The notes under the pieces are model-generated. The model was not told where the DNA came from and ran no database searches. It worked only from the letters and a program-made list of their open reading frames with translations. Of a DNA stretch of 51,521 bases, positions 9,234 through 17,152 are shown piece after piece. Source of the stretch: Anaerophilus nitritigenes (GTDB lineage: Bacteria > Bacillota > Clostridia > Peptostreptococcales > Thermotaleaceae); contig NZ_RYYS01000038.1 of assembly GCF_004138215.1 (NCBI RefSeq), forward strand, positions 1 through 51,521, given 5' to 3'. How positions within the stretch are numbered: the stretch's first letter is position 1; each line of letters starts with the position of its first letter. Both the position numbers and the translations under genes were made by a program.

Positions 9234-10382
9234 ATGAAAAAAATAATGATGATAATATTTAGTATGATTTTTTTATCAGGATGTTGGAATTATGGAGAAA
9301 TTGATGATACATCTATTTCAGCAGGATTAGCAGTAGATTATGATAAAAAGAAAGATCAAGTGATTTTAAATGCAGAAATTATCTACCCTAGTATTGAAGG
9401 AGGAGAAAGTATTTTAAAAAGCCAGATGATACAAGGGAGAGGGAAAAATAGTTTTGAGGCAATTAGAAATATGATTCAAACCACAGGTAAAAAAGTATTT
9501 TGGGCTCATGCAAAAATAATTGTGATCAGTGAAGAGGTAGTTAAAAATGAGAAAGCACTCATGAGTTTGATAGATTTTGCCAAAAGAGATGCAGAGTTTA
9601 GAGACGATTTGTGGTTAATGTTATCTAAAGAAAATACTGCACAAGAAATACTGACAATGGAGCCTTTAATTCAGGATATAGCCTCTTTTCAGATAGAAGA
9701 TATTTTTAAAAATGAAAAAGGAGTATCAAAGTATATAGGGACTCCTCTTTGGAAATTTGTTGATGACTTATCTATAGAAGGAATATCACCTATTCTTCCT
9801 ACAGTTAGGATACATAGCTTTGAAGGGAAGAAAATTGTAGAAATATATGGTACAGAAGTTTTTAAAAAAGAAAAACCAGTAGGATGGCTAGATGGAGAAG
9901 AAACAAAGAGTTTATTATTTATTTTAGATAAGCTCAAAGGAGGAACTATAGTAATTGATCAAAAAGAAGAAGGAAAATATAAAAAAATTGCATTAGAAAT
10001 TCTTAAGAATAATACAAAAGTTGAACCTATTTATAAAGATGGACAGTTAGATATTACTATTCATACAAAAACTACTGTGAATATTAATGATCTAGAAAGT
10101 GAAATAGATTTTATGGATAAGAAGGTAATGAATAAAATTCAAAAAACAGCAGAGAAAAAAATAGAAGAAGATATAAAAAAATTAGTAGCTAAAGTTCAAA
10201 AAGAATACAATAGTGATATTTTTAGATTTTCTCAAAGTATAGAAAAAAAATATCCAACACTTTGGACAGAAATCAAACCGAATTGGGATAAAGTTTTTAA
10301 AAAATTAAAGATCAATGTACATGCAGAAATTTTGATTCGAGGAAGTGCATTAAGATCAAAACCGATTGAGGTGAAAAAATAA
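9234..10382 (+). CDS. gerC: Germinant receptor C subunit, Ger(x)C family lipoprotein (first copy)
   Basis: This is a lipid-anchored subunit of the germinant receptor on the inner spore membrane. The N-terminus is a lipoprotein signal (KKIMMIIFSMIFLSGCWN) with the modified Cys in LSGC. The mature start CWNYGEIDD is the family hallmark. The 382-aa protein ends in the conserved ILIRGSALRSKPIEVKK. It lies 3 nt after gerA. It is clearly paralogous to the gene at 10597: both share LSGCWNY, the K(L/V)xWxHAKI block, SKYxGxxxWKF and the C-terminal IRGSALxSKPI, so a duplication within the operon is likely. Confidence 0.94.
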   Translation: MKKIMMIIFSMIFLSGCWNYGEIDDTSISAGLAVDYDKKKDQVILNAEIIYPSIEGGESILKSQMIQGRGKNSFEAIRNMIQTTGKKVFWAHAKIIVISEEVVKNEKALMSLIDFAKRDAEFRDDLWLMLSKENTAQEILTMEPLIQDIASFQIEDIFKNEKGVSKYIGTPLWKFVDDLSIEGISPILPTVRIHSFEGKKIVEIYGTEVFKKEKPVGWLDGEETKSLLFILDKLKGGTIVIDQKEEGKYKKIALEILKNNTKVEPIYKDGQLDITIHTKTTVNINDLESEIDFMDKKVMNKIQKTAEKKIEEDIKKLVAKVQKEYNSDIFRFSQSIEKKYPTLWTEIKPNWDKVFKKLKINVHAEILIRGSALRSKPIEVKK

Positions 10383-10385
10383 AAT

Positions 10386-10595
10386 ATGGTGATTTTAATT
10401 ATATTAGCATATTTGATTATTGGAGTAATAGAGATTGTACCTCTTATCCAAAAAAGACAGAAAAAAGAAATCATTCTTTATGTAACATTATTTTTAACAG
10501 CTTTTGTAATGAGTGTATTGTTAAGCTTGGGAGTAGAGATTCCTAGTCCTGCTAAGCCTATTGAAAGAGTGGTAAAAGCAGTCATAGGAGGATGA
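10386..10595 (+). CDS. Small two-helix membrane protein, germinant receptor D-subunit-like
   Basis: This 69-aa protein has two hydrophobic segments (about residues 2-20 and 28-48) joined by a short basic loop (QKRQKKE), and a soluble tail. It is inserted between two gerC paralogues, 3 nt after the first and 1 nt before the second. Small two-helix D proteins of about this size are known beside some Bacillus ger operons, where they modulate receptor function. I assign it on size, topology and position only. Confidence 0.65.
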   Translation: MVILIILAYLIIGVIEIVPLIQKRQKKEIILYVTLFLTAFVMSVLLSLGVEIPSPAKPIERVVKAVIGG

Positions 10596-10596
10596 T

Positions 10597-11742
10597 ATGA
10601 TGAAAAAATTTTTACTACTAAGTATAACTTTATTTTTATTAAGTGGGTGTTGGAATTACCAAGATATTAATAATACTAGATTAGTAGCAGGAATGGCCAT
10701 AGATTATGATCAAGAAAAAGATGAATATATTACTACTATTGAGATTGTGAATCTACAAGCAGGGCAAAGAGGAGTTATGAAAGGACAAATTTATCAAAGT
10801 AGAGGAAACCTTCCTTTTGAAGGCGTAAGAGATATGATTATAAAAACAGGAAAAAAATTATATTGGCCACATGCAAAGATTATTATTATTAGTCAAGATA
10901 TAGCAAAGGAAAAAATGATTCCTATTTTAGATTATATTTATAGGGATTCAGAGTTTAGACAAGAAGTTTATCTTATTGTTTCAAAAGAAAAAACTGCCCA
11001 AGAAATTTTTAAAAGATATACAGGAGAAGAATTTAGTTCTATTTTAGGCTATCATATACATCAAGGAATCAAATCAGAAAAAAGTATATCTAAATATACT
11101 GGAATAGAATCCTGGAAATTTATAAAAGCATTATATGAAGAAGGAATTTCGGCTACTCTTCCAGCTATTAAAAACGTAGAGAGAAATGAAAGAATCTATC
11201 CTATTTTAGGAGAATTGGCAGTATTTCAAAAAGATAGTCTTGTAGGATGGCTTACAGAATCAGAGACAAAAGCATTTTTATGGGCAGTAGATGAAATAAA
11301 AGGGGGATTAATCATAATCGATCCACAAGTAGAAAATGAAAAAGTAAATGTAACGTTGGAAATATTAAAAAGCAAAACTACAGTAAAGCCTATCTATAAA
11401 GATGGAGAAATCATTATGAATATAGAAATTACAACAGATGTAGCAATAGGTGAAATTGCTGGATCGATAGATGTGATTGGTAAAGAAGGGAGAGCCATTG
11501 TACAAAAACAAGCACAAAAATATATTAAAAATCAGGTAGAAGAAGTCATTAAGAAGGTACAAAAAGATTATAATAGCGACATATTCCAATTTAGTAAAAA
11601 AATTAAAAATACAATGCCTCATATATGGAAAAATATATATAAAGATTGGGATAAAATGTTTAGTCAAATAAAATGTAATATAGAAGTAAAGATAAATATA
11701 AGGGGAAGTGCTTTAAAATCAAAACCTATTTTAATAAAATAA
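10597..11742 (+). CDS. gerC: Germinant receptor C subunit, Ger(x)C family lipoprotein (second copy)
   Basis: This second Ger(x)C lipoprotein of the same operon has 381 aa. The signal peptide ends in LSGC and the mature protein begins CWNYQDIN. It shares with its upstream paralogue the YWPHAKIII block, the SKYTGIESWKF block and the RGSALKSKPI C-terminus. ATG 10597 lies 5 nt after AGGAGG and ATG 10600 lies 8 nt after, so the true start may be the second. Two C subunits in one operon could serve alternative receptor assemblies. The B permease is not next to it but at 15897. Confidence 0.93.
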   Translation: MMKKFLLLSITLFLLSGCWNYQDINNTRLVAGMAIDYDQEKDEYITTIEIVNLQAGQRGVMKGQIYQSRGNLPFEGVRDMIIKTGKKLYWPHAKIIIISQDIAKEKMIPILDYIYRDSEFRQEVYLIVSKEKTAQEIFKRYTGEEFSSILGYHIHQGIKSEKSISKYTGIESWKFIKALYEEGISATLPAIKNVERNERIYPILGELAVFQKDSLVGWLTESETKAFLWAVDEIKGGLIIIDPQVENEKVNVTLEILKSKTTVKPIYKDGEIIMNIEITTDVAIGEIAGSIDVIGKEGRAIVQKQAQKYIKNQVEEVIKKVQKDYNSDIFQFSKKIKNTMPHIWKNIYKDWDKMFSQIKCNIEVKINIRGSALKSKPILIK

Positions 11743-11747
11743 TATTT

Positions 11748-11861
11748 AATACACCTACTCAAGAACAAAGTAATGCTATAGAAGATATAGCATACACCAT
11801 AGAAGAATTAAACAAAATGATGCAAGTTTTTATAGAATCTATGGGTATTTTCAAAGTATAA
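11748..11861 (+). pseudogene. C-terminal remnant of a methyl-accepting chemotaxis protein
   Basis: An open frame of 38 codons without a start begins 5 nt after the gerC stop. It encodes TPTQEQSNAIEDIAYTIEEL followed by NKMMQVFIESMGIFKV and a stop. The EEQ-S-x-I-EDIA-x-x-x-EEL pattern and an FKV end are typical of the last 35-40 residues of clostridial methyl-accepting chemotaxis proteins. Nothing upstream continues the frame as such a receptor, because the gerC coding sequence abuts. It is therefore read as a decayed 3' scar, still followed by an intact terminator at 11856-11890. Confidence 0.65.
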
Positions 11862-11890
11862 AAGTCTGGTATATTGCCAGACTTTTATAC
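11856..11890 (+). terminator. Terminator after the gerC operon and MCP scar
   Basis: A 14-bp perfect stem (11856-11869 with 11877-11890) with a 7-nt loop contains CTTTT in its 3' arm. It probably belonged to the decayed chemotaxis gene and now ends the gerA-gerC transcript. Confidence 0.75.
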
Positions 11891-11897
11891 TTCCTTT

Positions 11898-11939
11898 AAA
11901 TGCAAATGACTTGCATTTGCATCAAGATTTACATATAAT
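11898..11939 (+). promoter_or_regulatory. znu promoter with overlapping dyad operator (Zur-like)
   Basis: TTGCAT (11911-11916), a 17-bp spacer and a perfect TATAAT (11934-11939) precede the zinc transporter operon. A perfect dyad, AAATGCAA-N5-TTGCATTT (11898-11918), covers the -35 box, so a bound dimer would block RNA polymerase. Fur-family zinc repressors (Zur) use AT-rich dyads of about this size at znu promoters. The exact sequence is not one I can match to a known box, so the regulator's identity is inferred from context. Confidence 0.6.
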
Positions 11940-11971
11940 AAGAATAGAGGAAAATAGAGAGGAGTATGGAT

Positions 11972-12835
11972 ATGAAAAATTTTTTTTGTATTTTATGTAT
12001 GAGCTTTGTGATTTTAATGTTTACAGGTTGTAGTCAAGAGGCAGAGAATAACCAAAAAATAAAAGTAGCTGTATCTATTGTTCCACAAAAGACTTTTGTA
12101 GAAGCTGTAGGAGGAGATTTAGTTGAAACAGTAGAAATGATTCCACCAGGAATGAGCCCTGAAAATTATGCACCATCTCCTAAAGAGTTAAAAATGCTTA
12201 GTGAGTCTACACTGTATTTTTCTATAGGAGTTCCATCAGAAAAAGAAAATATTTTGCCAAAATTAAAAGATATGAATAAAGATATTCAATTGATATCTTT
12301 AGAAAATGAAGTATCAAAAGTTTATAAAGATCGAGAATTTGCTAAAAACCAAAGAGACCCCCATATATGGCTTTCTCCTAAAAGAGTAGTCGTCATAACT
12401 GAAGTAATTAAAGATGAGCTTATAAAAATTGATCCACAAAATAAAGAAATTTATGAAGAGAATGCCAATAAATATATACAACAACTAAAAGAAGTAGATA
12501 TAGAAATAAAAAAATCTATTGAAAAACTTCCCCAAAAGTCTTTTGTTGTATATCATCCAGCCTTTGGATATTTTGCAGATGATTATGGATTAGATATGAT
12601 CTCTATTGAAGAAGAAGGAAAAGAAGCGACTATAGAAGATATCAAAAGAGTTATTGATTTTGCGAAGAGTGAAAACATAAAAGTGATATTCTATCAAGCA
12701 GAAATTGATTCTAGACAATCTAGGACTATTGCAGATGAAATAGGAGGAAAAACAAAAGAAATTGAACCTTTAGCTAAAGATTACATACAAAACTTAAGAG
12801 ATATGGCAAAAACTTTTACGGAAAGTTTAAAGTAG
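11972..12835 (+). CDS. znuA: Metal (zinc-type) ABC transporter substrate-binding lipoprotein
   Basis: This is the surface lipoprotein that captures Zn2+ or Mn2+ for the ZnuBC-type permease. ATG 11972 is chosen because it is 7 nt after AGAGGAG. The ATG at 11966 is too close. The signal peptide ends in FTGC with lipidated Cys20. Family blocks are SIVPQKTFVEAVGGD, HIWLSPK (metal-binding His) and VVYHPAFGYFADDYGL (second His). There is no His-rich loop. The usual first ligand motif P-H-x-Y-E-P reads SPENYAPSP, so the His is replaced. Metal choice (Zn over Mn) is inferred from the closest family pattern. Confidence 0.88.
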   Translation: MKNFFCILCMSFVILMFTGCSQEAENNQKIKVAVSIVPQKTFVEAVGGDLVETVEMIPPGMSPENYAPSPKELKMLSESTLYFSIGVPSEKENILPKLKDMNKDIQLISLENEVSKVYKDREFAKNQRDPHIWLSPKRVVVITEVIKDELIKIDPQNKEIYEENANKYIQQLKEVDIEIKKSIEKLPQKSFVVYHPAFGYFADDYGLDMISIEEEGKEATIEDIKRVIDFAKSENIKVIFYQAEIDSRQSRTIADEIGGKTKEIEPLAKDYIQNLRDMAKTFTESLK

Positions 12836-12845
12836 AGGTGAGGAT

Positions 12846-13607
12846 ATGACTCATGTATTAGAGTTAGAAAATGTAGATGTTTTTTATGATCAAGTACATG
12901 CTCTTTCAGATATTTGTTTGAAGGTAGAAGAAAAAGATTTTTTAGCTATTATAGGACCTAATGGAGGAGGGAAAAGTACTCTTTTAAAAACCATATTAGG
13001 ATTATTAAAACCTACATCGGGTAAAATTATGCTGTATGGAAAATCTATTCAAAAAAGTTTGGGAAATATAGGATATGTTCCTCAATTTAGTAAATTTAAT
13101 AGAAAATTTCCTATTTCAGTACGAGAGGTAGTACATTTAGGATTTTTAAAAAATAAGAATAGTCCATTTGCAAAATATAAAGAATTGGATATTAAAAAAG
13201 CTGATGATATTATGAAACAATTAGATATTTTTCATTTAAAAGATAGACAAATAGGGCAATTATCAGGAGGGCAATTACAAAGAGTGTTGATTGGTAGAGC
13301 ATTAGCAGTAGAGCCTAAACTTCTTCTTTTAGATGAGCCTACTGCAAGTTTAGATGCAAGTGCTAAAACTCAAATACATGAAGTACTAAAAGGACTGAAT
13401 AAGGAGATGACTATTGTGATGGTAACTCATGATATGAGTGCTGTATCTACTTATGTAAAAAATATTGCTTGTTTAAATCAAAAATTATTTTACCATGGAC
13501 AACCTTTATTAACAGAATCTATATTAGGACAAGTCTATGGATGTCCTATTGATATGATTGCCCATGGAGTTTCTCATAGAGTATTACACAAACATAAGGA
13601 GAATTGA
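12846..13607 (+). CDS. znuC: Zinc-type ABC transporter ATP-binding protein
   Basis: This is the ATPase of the metal uptake system, 253 aa. Walker A is GPNGGGKST (about 38-46), the signature is LSGGQLQRV, and Walker B is LLLLDEPTASLD. The switch His is in MVTHDM. The segment GNIGYVPQFSKFNRKFPISV is the usual ZnuC/MntB Q-loop region. It starts 10 nt after znuA with AGAGGTGAGG as ribosome binding site and ends 1 nt before znuB. Confidence 0.93.
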   Translation: MTHVLELENVDVFYDQVHALSDICLKVEEKDFLAIIGPNGGGKSTLLKTILGLLKPTSGKIMLYGKSIQKSLGNIGYVPQFSKFNRKFPISVREVVHLGFLKNKNSPFAKYKELDIKKADDIMKQLDIFHLKDRQIGQLSGGQLQRVLIGRALAVEPKLLLLDEPTASLDASAKTQIHEVLKGLNKEMTIVMVTHDMSAVSTYVKNIACLNQKLFYHGQPLLTESILGQVYGCPIDMIAHGVSHRVLHKHKEN

Positions 13608-13608
13608 T

Positions 13609-14433
13609 ATGCTAGAAGAAATTTTTCGTTACCAATTTTTACAACATGCTATTTTAAGTGCAATTTTTGCAAGTATTGCATGTGGAATTATTGGAACTAT
13701 TATTACAGAAAAAAATTTGATCATGATGAGTGGAGGAATTGCGCATACAGCTTTTGGAGGCATTGGAATGGGCTACTTTATAGGAATTGAACCTATATTT
13801 GGAGCGTTGGTATTTTCTATTGTAGCAGCTCTAGGAGTAAATAAAATTCATAAAAAGACTCATACAGGAGAAGATATATTAGTAGGTATGTTTTGGTCTT
13901 TAGGAATGGCTCTTGGAATTTTATTTATATGGTTGACACCTGGATATCCTCCAGAGCTATCCTCTTATCTTTTTGGAGATATTTTGACAGTTTCTAAAAT
14001 GGATTTGTATATGATGATTATAGTAAATGTGATGATTGTAGGTATAGTAGGAGGTTATTTTCAACAATTTAAGGCGTATTTATTTGATGAAGAGTTTGCA
14101 GCAGTAATAGGAATGAAAACCTCTTATTTAGAAAAAATAGTTTTTATTTTAATTGCGTTAACTATTGTAATATTGATAAGAGTAGTAGGAATTATTCTAA
14201 TTATAGCTCTACTTACAGTCCCTACAGCAATTGCAAAGGAATTTAGCTATGATTTAAAAAAAATTATGATTCTTTCAAGTTTAGTAGGAATTTTATTTTG
14301 TCTCTTTGGTCTATTTATTTCCTATTTATTGCAGATTCCCTCTGGTGCTAGTATTGTGATTTCATTAGTGATTTCTTATTTAATCATTTGTATCATTAAA
14401 AATAAAATAAAAAAAGGAAAACTTTCTATTTAA
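13609..14433 (+). CDS. znuB: Zinc-type ABC transporter permease
   Basis: This integral membrane permease (274 aa) belongs to the ABC-3 metal family. ATG 13609 follows AAGGAGAATTG at normal spacing. An upstream in-frame ATG at 13558 lies inside znuC and lacks a ribosome binding site. The sequence opens with FLQHAILSAIFASIACGIIG and carries the family block MSGGIAHTAFGGIGMGYF, then LFGDILTVSK. About eight hydrophobic spans alternate to the C-terminus. It completes the znuA-C-B operon. Confidence 0.93.
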   Translation: MLEEIFRYQFLQHAILSAIFASIACGIIGTIITEKNLIMMSGGIAHTAFGGIGMGYFIGIEPIFGALVFSIVAALGVNKIHKKTHTGEDILVGMFWSLGMALGILFIWLTPGYPPELSSYLFGDILTVSKMDLYMMIIVNVMIVGIVGGYFQQFKAYLFDEEFAAVIGMKTSYLEKIVFILIALTIVILIRVVGIILIIALLTVPTAIAKEFSYDLKKIMILSSLVGILFCLFGLFISYLLQIPSGASIVISLVISYLIICIIKNKIKKGKLSI

Positions 14434-14446
14434 AGAAAGTTTTTTT
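14418..14446 (+). terminator. Terminator of the znu operon
   Basis: A 10-bp stem (14418-14427 with 14434-14443) is followed by a run of seven T. The znuB stop codon (14431-14433) lies in the loop. Confidence 0.85.
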
Positions 14447-14585
14447 GTAATATATAGGAAATTATATATTTGATAAAATTGTAAAGTATCTTTAAAAATA
14501 AAATACATATACTAAAAATCAAAAGGAAGATAAAAATTAAAATAAAAATATGTAGATCAATAAGAAATGGTGTGAGACAATCATC

Positions 14586-15758
14586 ATGAAAAAAATAAAA
14601 TGGTATATTGTATTGATTATTGCTTTGTTTCCAATAGAATGTTTTGGGATTGATAAAGATATAGACAGTATGGTCTATATTGTAGTAAATGATCAATTGG
14701 TAAGTTTTGAAGAAACTTATCCTGTAATTAAAGAGGGTATGACCTATGTCCCTATTAGATTTTTAGCAGATCATTTAAAAGTAAAAATAAAATGGGATAA
14801 AAAAAGTAATAGTATTTTTTTGACAAAAGGTAGTAAGCAAATCATTTTAGATATAACTTTAAATGCTTTATTTACAAATCAAGGACAAATTATTACGGAT
14901 GGTATTTTTTTAGAAGACGGAAGAACAATGGTTCCTTATAAGTTTATAGCTAAATATTTTGGATATGAAGTAAGCTATATTGACAAAGGACCTATTGCAA
15001 GAGCTACGAACCAAAGCCTATGTGTAGAAGATGAAGATTTGTTTGATATACTTCAAAACAAAATTATACAAGAAAAAGAAAAAATTTTAATTCAAATACA
15101 AAGAAAAAAAGAAGAGCAAATAGCAAGAGAAAGAATTGAAATGAGAAAAAATCTTAAAGTAGTATATATTACATTTGATGATGGGCCTACTCCCTATACA
15201 AAAGAAATATTAGATATACTCAATCAATATGATTCTAAAGCTACTTTTTTTATGCTTTCTGATAGAATTAGAAACTACAAATCAGTAGTAAGAGAAATTA
15301 TTGCTCAAGGAAATAGTGTAGGGCTTCATGGAGTAAGTCATAATGTAAATAAAATTTATAAGTCAGAACATACGGTAGTTGGAGAAATGAATCAATGTAA
15401 TGAGGAGTTGCAAAAAGTAGTAGGGATAAGAACAAATTTAATTAGAGTTCCTTATGGAAGTATTCCTCATATGAAAAAAAATTATGTAGAGGCTGTAAAC
15501 ACAGCAGGATATAAAATGTGGGATTGGAATGTAGATAGTGAAGATAGTTCTCAAAAGAATATTTCACCCAATCAAATATTATCAAATGTAAAAAAACAAG
15601 TGAAGAATAAAAACGTAGCAGTAATCTTACTTCATGAAAGAAAAGCTACAGTAAAAGCTCTTCCAGAGCTTTTAAAATATTTAAAAGCTGAAGGATATAT
15701 TACAATTCCTATTGATTATAGAGAAGAACCTATCAATTTTTGGAATCAAAAAAAATAA
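14586..15758 (+). CDS. Exported polysaccharide deacetylase with N-terminal copper amine oxidase-like domain
   Basis: This is a secreted carbohydrate esterase family 4 enzyme, 390 aa, probably removing acetyl groups from peptidoglycan or a related glycan. A short signal peptide (1 to about 21) precedes a copper amine oxidase N-like region (about 30-130: FEETYPVIKEGMTYVPIRFL and DGRTMVPYKFIAKYFGYEV), which is thought to bind the wall. A charged helix follows (about 155-190). The NodB domain has TFDDGPTP (catalytic and metal Asp), LHGVSHN (metal His), RVPYGS, WDWNVDS and ILLHE. Its place between germination genes hints at spore cortex or wall work. That is inference. Confidence 0.88.
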   Translation: MKKIKWYIVLIIALFPIECFGIDKDIDSMVYIVVNDQLVSFEETYPVIKEGMTYVPIRFLADHLKVKIKWDKKSNSIFLTKGSKQIILDITLNALFTNQGQIITDGIFLEDGRTMVPYKFIAKYFGYEVSYIDKGPIARATNQSLCVEDEDLFDILQNKIIQEKEKILIQIQRKKEEQIARERIEMRKNLKVVYITFDDGPTPYTKEILDILNQYDSKATFFMLSDRIRNYKSVVREIIAQGNSVGLHGVSHNVNKIYKSEHTVVGEMNQCNEELQKVVGIRTNLIRVPYGSIPHMKKNYVEAVNTAGYKMWDWNVDSEDSSQKNISPNQILSNVKKQVKNKNVAVILLHERKATVKALPELLKYLKAEGYITIPIDYREEPINFWNQKK

Positions 15759-15782
15759 GACTATTATAATAGTCTTATTTTT
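15754..15782 (+). terminator. Terminator overlapping the deacetylase stop codon
   Basis: A 12-bp perfect stem (15754-15765 with 15768-15779), with a 2-nt loop and T5 tail, includes the TAA stop at 15756-15758. Confidence 0.85.
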
Positions 15783-15896
15783 GTAGACAAGGATATAAAT
15801 ACTTTTAATATGACTTATAAATAATGAAAAATAGAAATAAAATAATTTGGTTAAACTATATTATAACATTTGAAAAAAGGATTGGAGAGGAAAATA

Positions 15897-16976
15897 GTGG
15901 ATAAAGAGATCATTTCAGATAGCCAAGGAATATCTATTGCTGTTTTATTTCTTTCAGGAACATCTACTATATTAGTAATGGCATTGTCTGCAAAGGGTGA
16001 TTTCTGGATTGCTATTATTTTAGCTCTTTTATTGTCTCTTGTTATTTGTCTTATACTGATTGGATTACATAATCAATTTCCTGGAAAAAATTTATATGAT
16101 ATACATGAAATTTGCTATGGGAGATTTTTAGGGAAAATAATTAGCTTTTTATATATGTATTTTTTATTTGAAGAGGGAATTGCAGTTTTTACGAATACTA
16201 AGCAATTTATTACAGAAACAGGTATTTTAGAGACACCTCAAATTATTACTGTTATACCTTTAGCTTTATTATGTGCTTGGGCAGTAAAATTAGGAATAGA
16301 AGTAATAGGAAGATGGGCAAAACTTTTTATGATTATATTTGTGATAGTAGTTAGTTGTATGTGTATTCTTTTATTACCTAGATTAGAATTAAGCAATATG
16401 GAGCCTATTTTATATAATGGAGTAGAACCACTTTTAGAAGGTACATTTATGGCTTTTGCTTTTCCTTTTGGACAAGTGATTATGTTAGCTTTTGTTTTTG
16501 AAAATTTTAAAACAAAAAAGTCTTCTAAAAAAATTTATATAGGAGGATTAATTTTTGCTGGAATAATTGGAATGAGCAATTCATTAATAACTGTTTTGTT
16601 TTTAGGAATTGATATTTCTACGAGTTCTTATTTCCCAGTATTTCATGCAGCAGCAGGCATAGATATAGGAGATTTTATACAAAGATTAGAAATTTTTACG
16701 GTTCTCATAGGGGTATTTGGAGCTTTTTTGAAAAATAGTATTTTGCTACTAGGTGTTTGTAAAGGTTTAGGGAAAATATTTAATGTATTGAATTATAAAT
16801 CACTAGCAATGCCTGTAGTATTGATGATGTTAATTGGATCAGAAATCTATCATCCTAGCAGAATGGAATTTTTATATTGGAATACTTATGTCTGGTCTTA
16901 TTATGCAGTTATATTTGAATCAGTATTTCCGATTTTACTTTTAATTACCTCAAAATTTAAAAAGGACAGGATATAA
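15897..16976 (+). CDS. gerB: Germinant receptor B subunit, GerAB/ArcD/ProY-type permease
   Basis: This membrane subunit of germinant receptors belongs to the amino acid-polyamine-organocation superfamily and is thought to bind the germinant. The GTG at 15897 is chosen because GGAGAGG ends 6 nt before it, giving 359 aa, the usual length. An upstream in-frame TTG at 15870 has no ribosome binding site. About ten hydrophobic spans are visible. Family text includes FEEGIAVFTNTKQFITETGILETP and AFPFGQVIMLAFVFENF. It stands alone, separated from its likely A and C partners by 4 kb with the znu operon and the deacetylase. Confidence 0.88.
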   Translation: MDKEIISDSQGISIAVLFLSGTSTILVMALSAKGDFWIAIILALLLSLVICLILIGLHNQFPGKNLYDIHEICYGRFLGKIISFLYMYFLFEEGIAVFTNTKQFITETGILETPQIITVIPLALLCAWAVKLGIEVIGRWAKLFMIIFVIVVSCMCILLLPRLELSNMEPILYNGVEPLLEGTFMAFAFPFGQVIMLAFVFENFKTKKSSKKIYIGGLIFAGIIGMSNSLITVLFLGIDISTSSYFPVFHAAAGIDIGDFIQRLEIFTVLIGVFGAFLKNSILLLGVCKGLGKIFNVLNYKSLAMPVVLMMLIGSEIYHPSRMEFLYWNTYVWSYYAVIFESVFPILLLITSKFKKDRI

Positions 16977-16982
16977 ATGTAG

Positions 16983-17005
16983 CGTTTCATATGAAACGAA
17001 TTTTT
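16983..17005 (+). terminator. Weak terminator after gerB
   Basis: A 6-bp stem (CGTTTC with GAAACG) around ATAT is followed by AATTTTT. It is short, and termination is only probable. Confidence 0.45.
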
Positions 17006-17074
17006 AATGAAGATATAAGGATATGACAATTTTGTATGTTTGAAAAAAATATTTTTAGAGAAAATATAAATAGG

Positions 17075-17136
17075 TTGACGAAAAAATAAAATTAGATTAT
17101 TATATAAGTATAGACCACCCCTGATAGGAGGGGGTG
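17075..17136 (+). promoter_or_regulatory. Promoter with downstream C-tract/G-tract dyad
   Basis: TTGACG (17075-17080), a 17-bp spacer and TATTAT (17098-17103) form a promoter. Just after the expected start site CACCCC (17116-17121) and GGGGTG (17131-17136) form a dyad with a 9-nt centre, 16 nt before the next gene. It may be an mRNA hairpin next to the ribosome binding site. It also resembles the G/C-tract operators used by CsoR-family copper or persulfide sensors. The assignment is speculative. Confidence 0.4.
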
Positions 17137-17152
17137 ATAAAAGGAGGGAGAA

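Noticed and set aside
14430-14696. Minus-strand 88-codon frame before the deacetylase
   Set aside because: It covers a terminator and the signal peptide of the real + gene, its composition is low-complexity Ile/Phe/Tyr, and it has no recognisable family.
17101-17150. T-box or other tRNA-sensing leader because of the GGAGGGGGTG text
   Set aside because: There is no T-box consensus, specifier loop or terminator between it and the gene.
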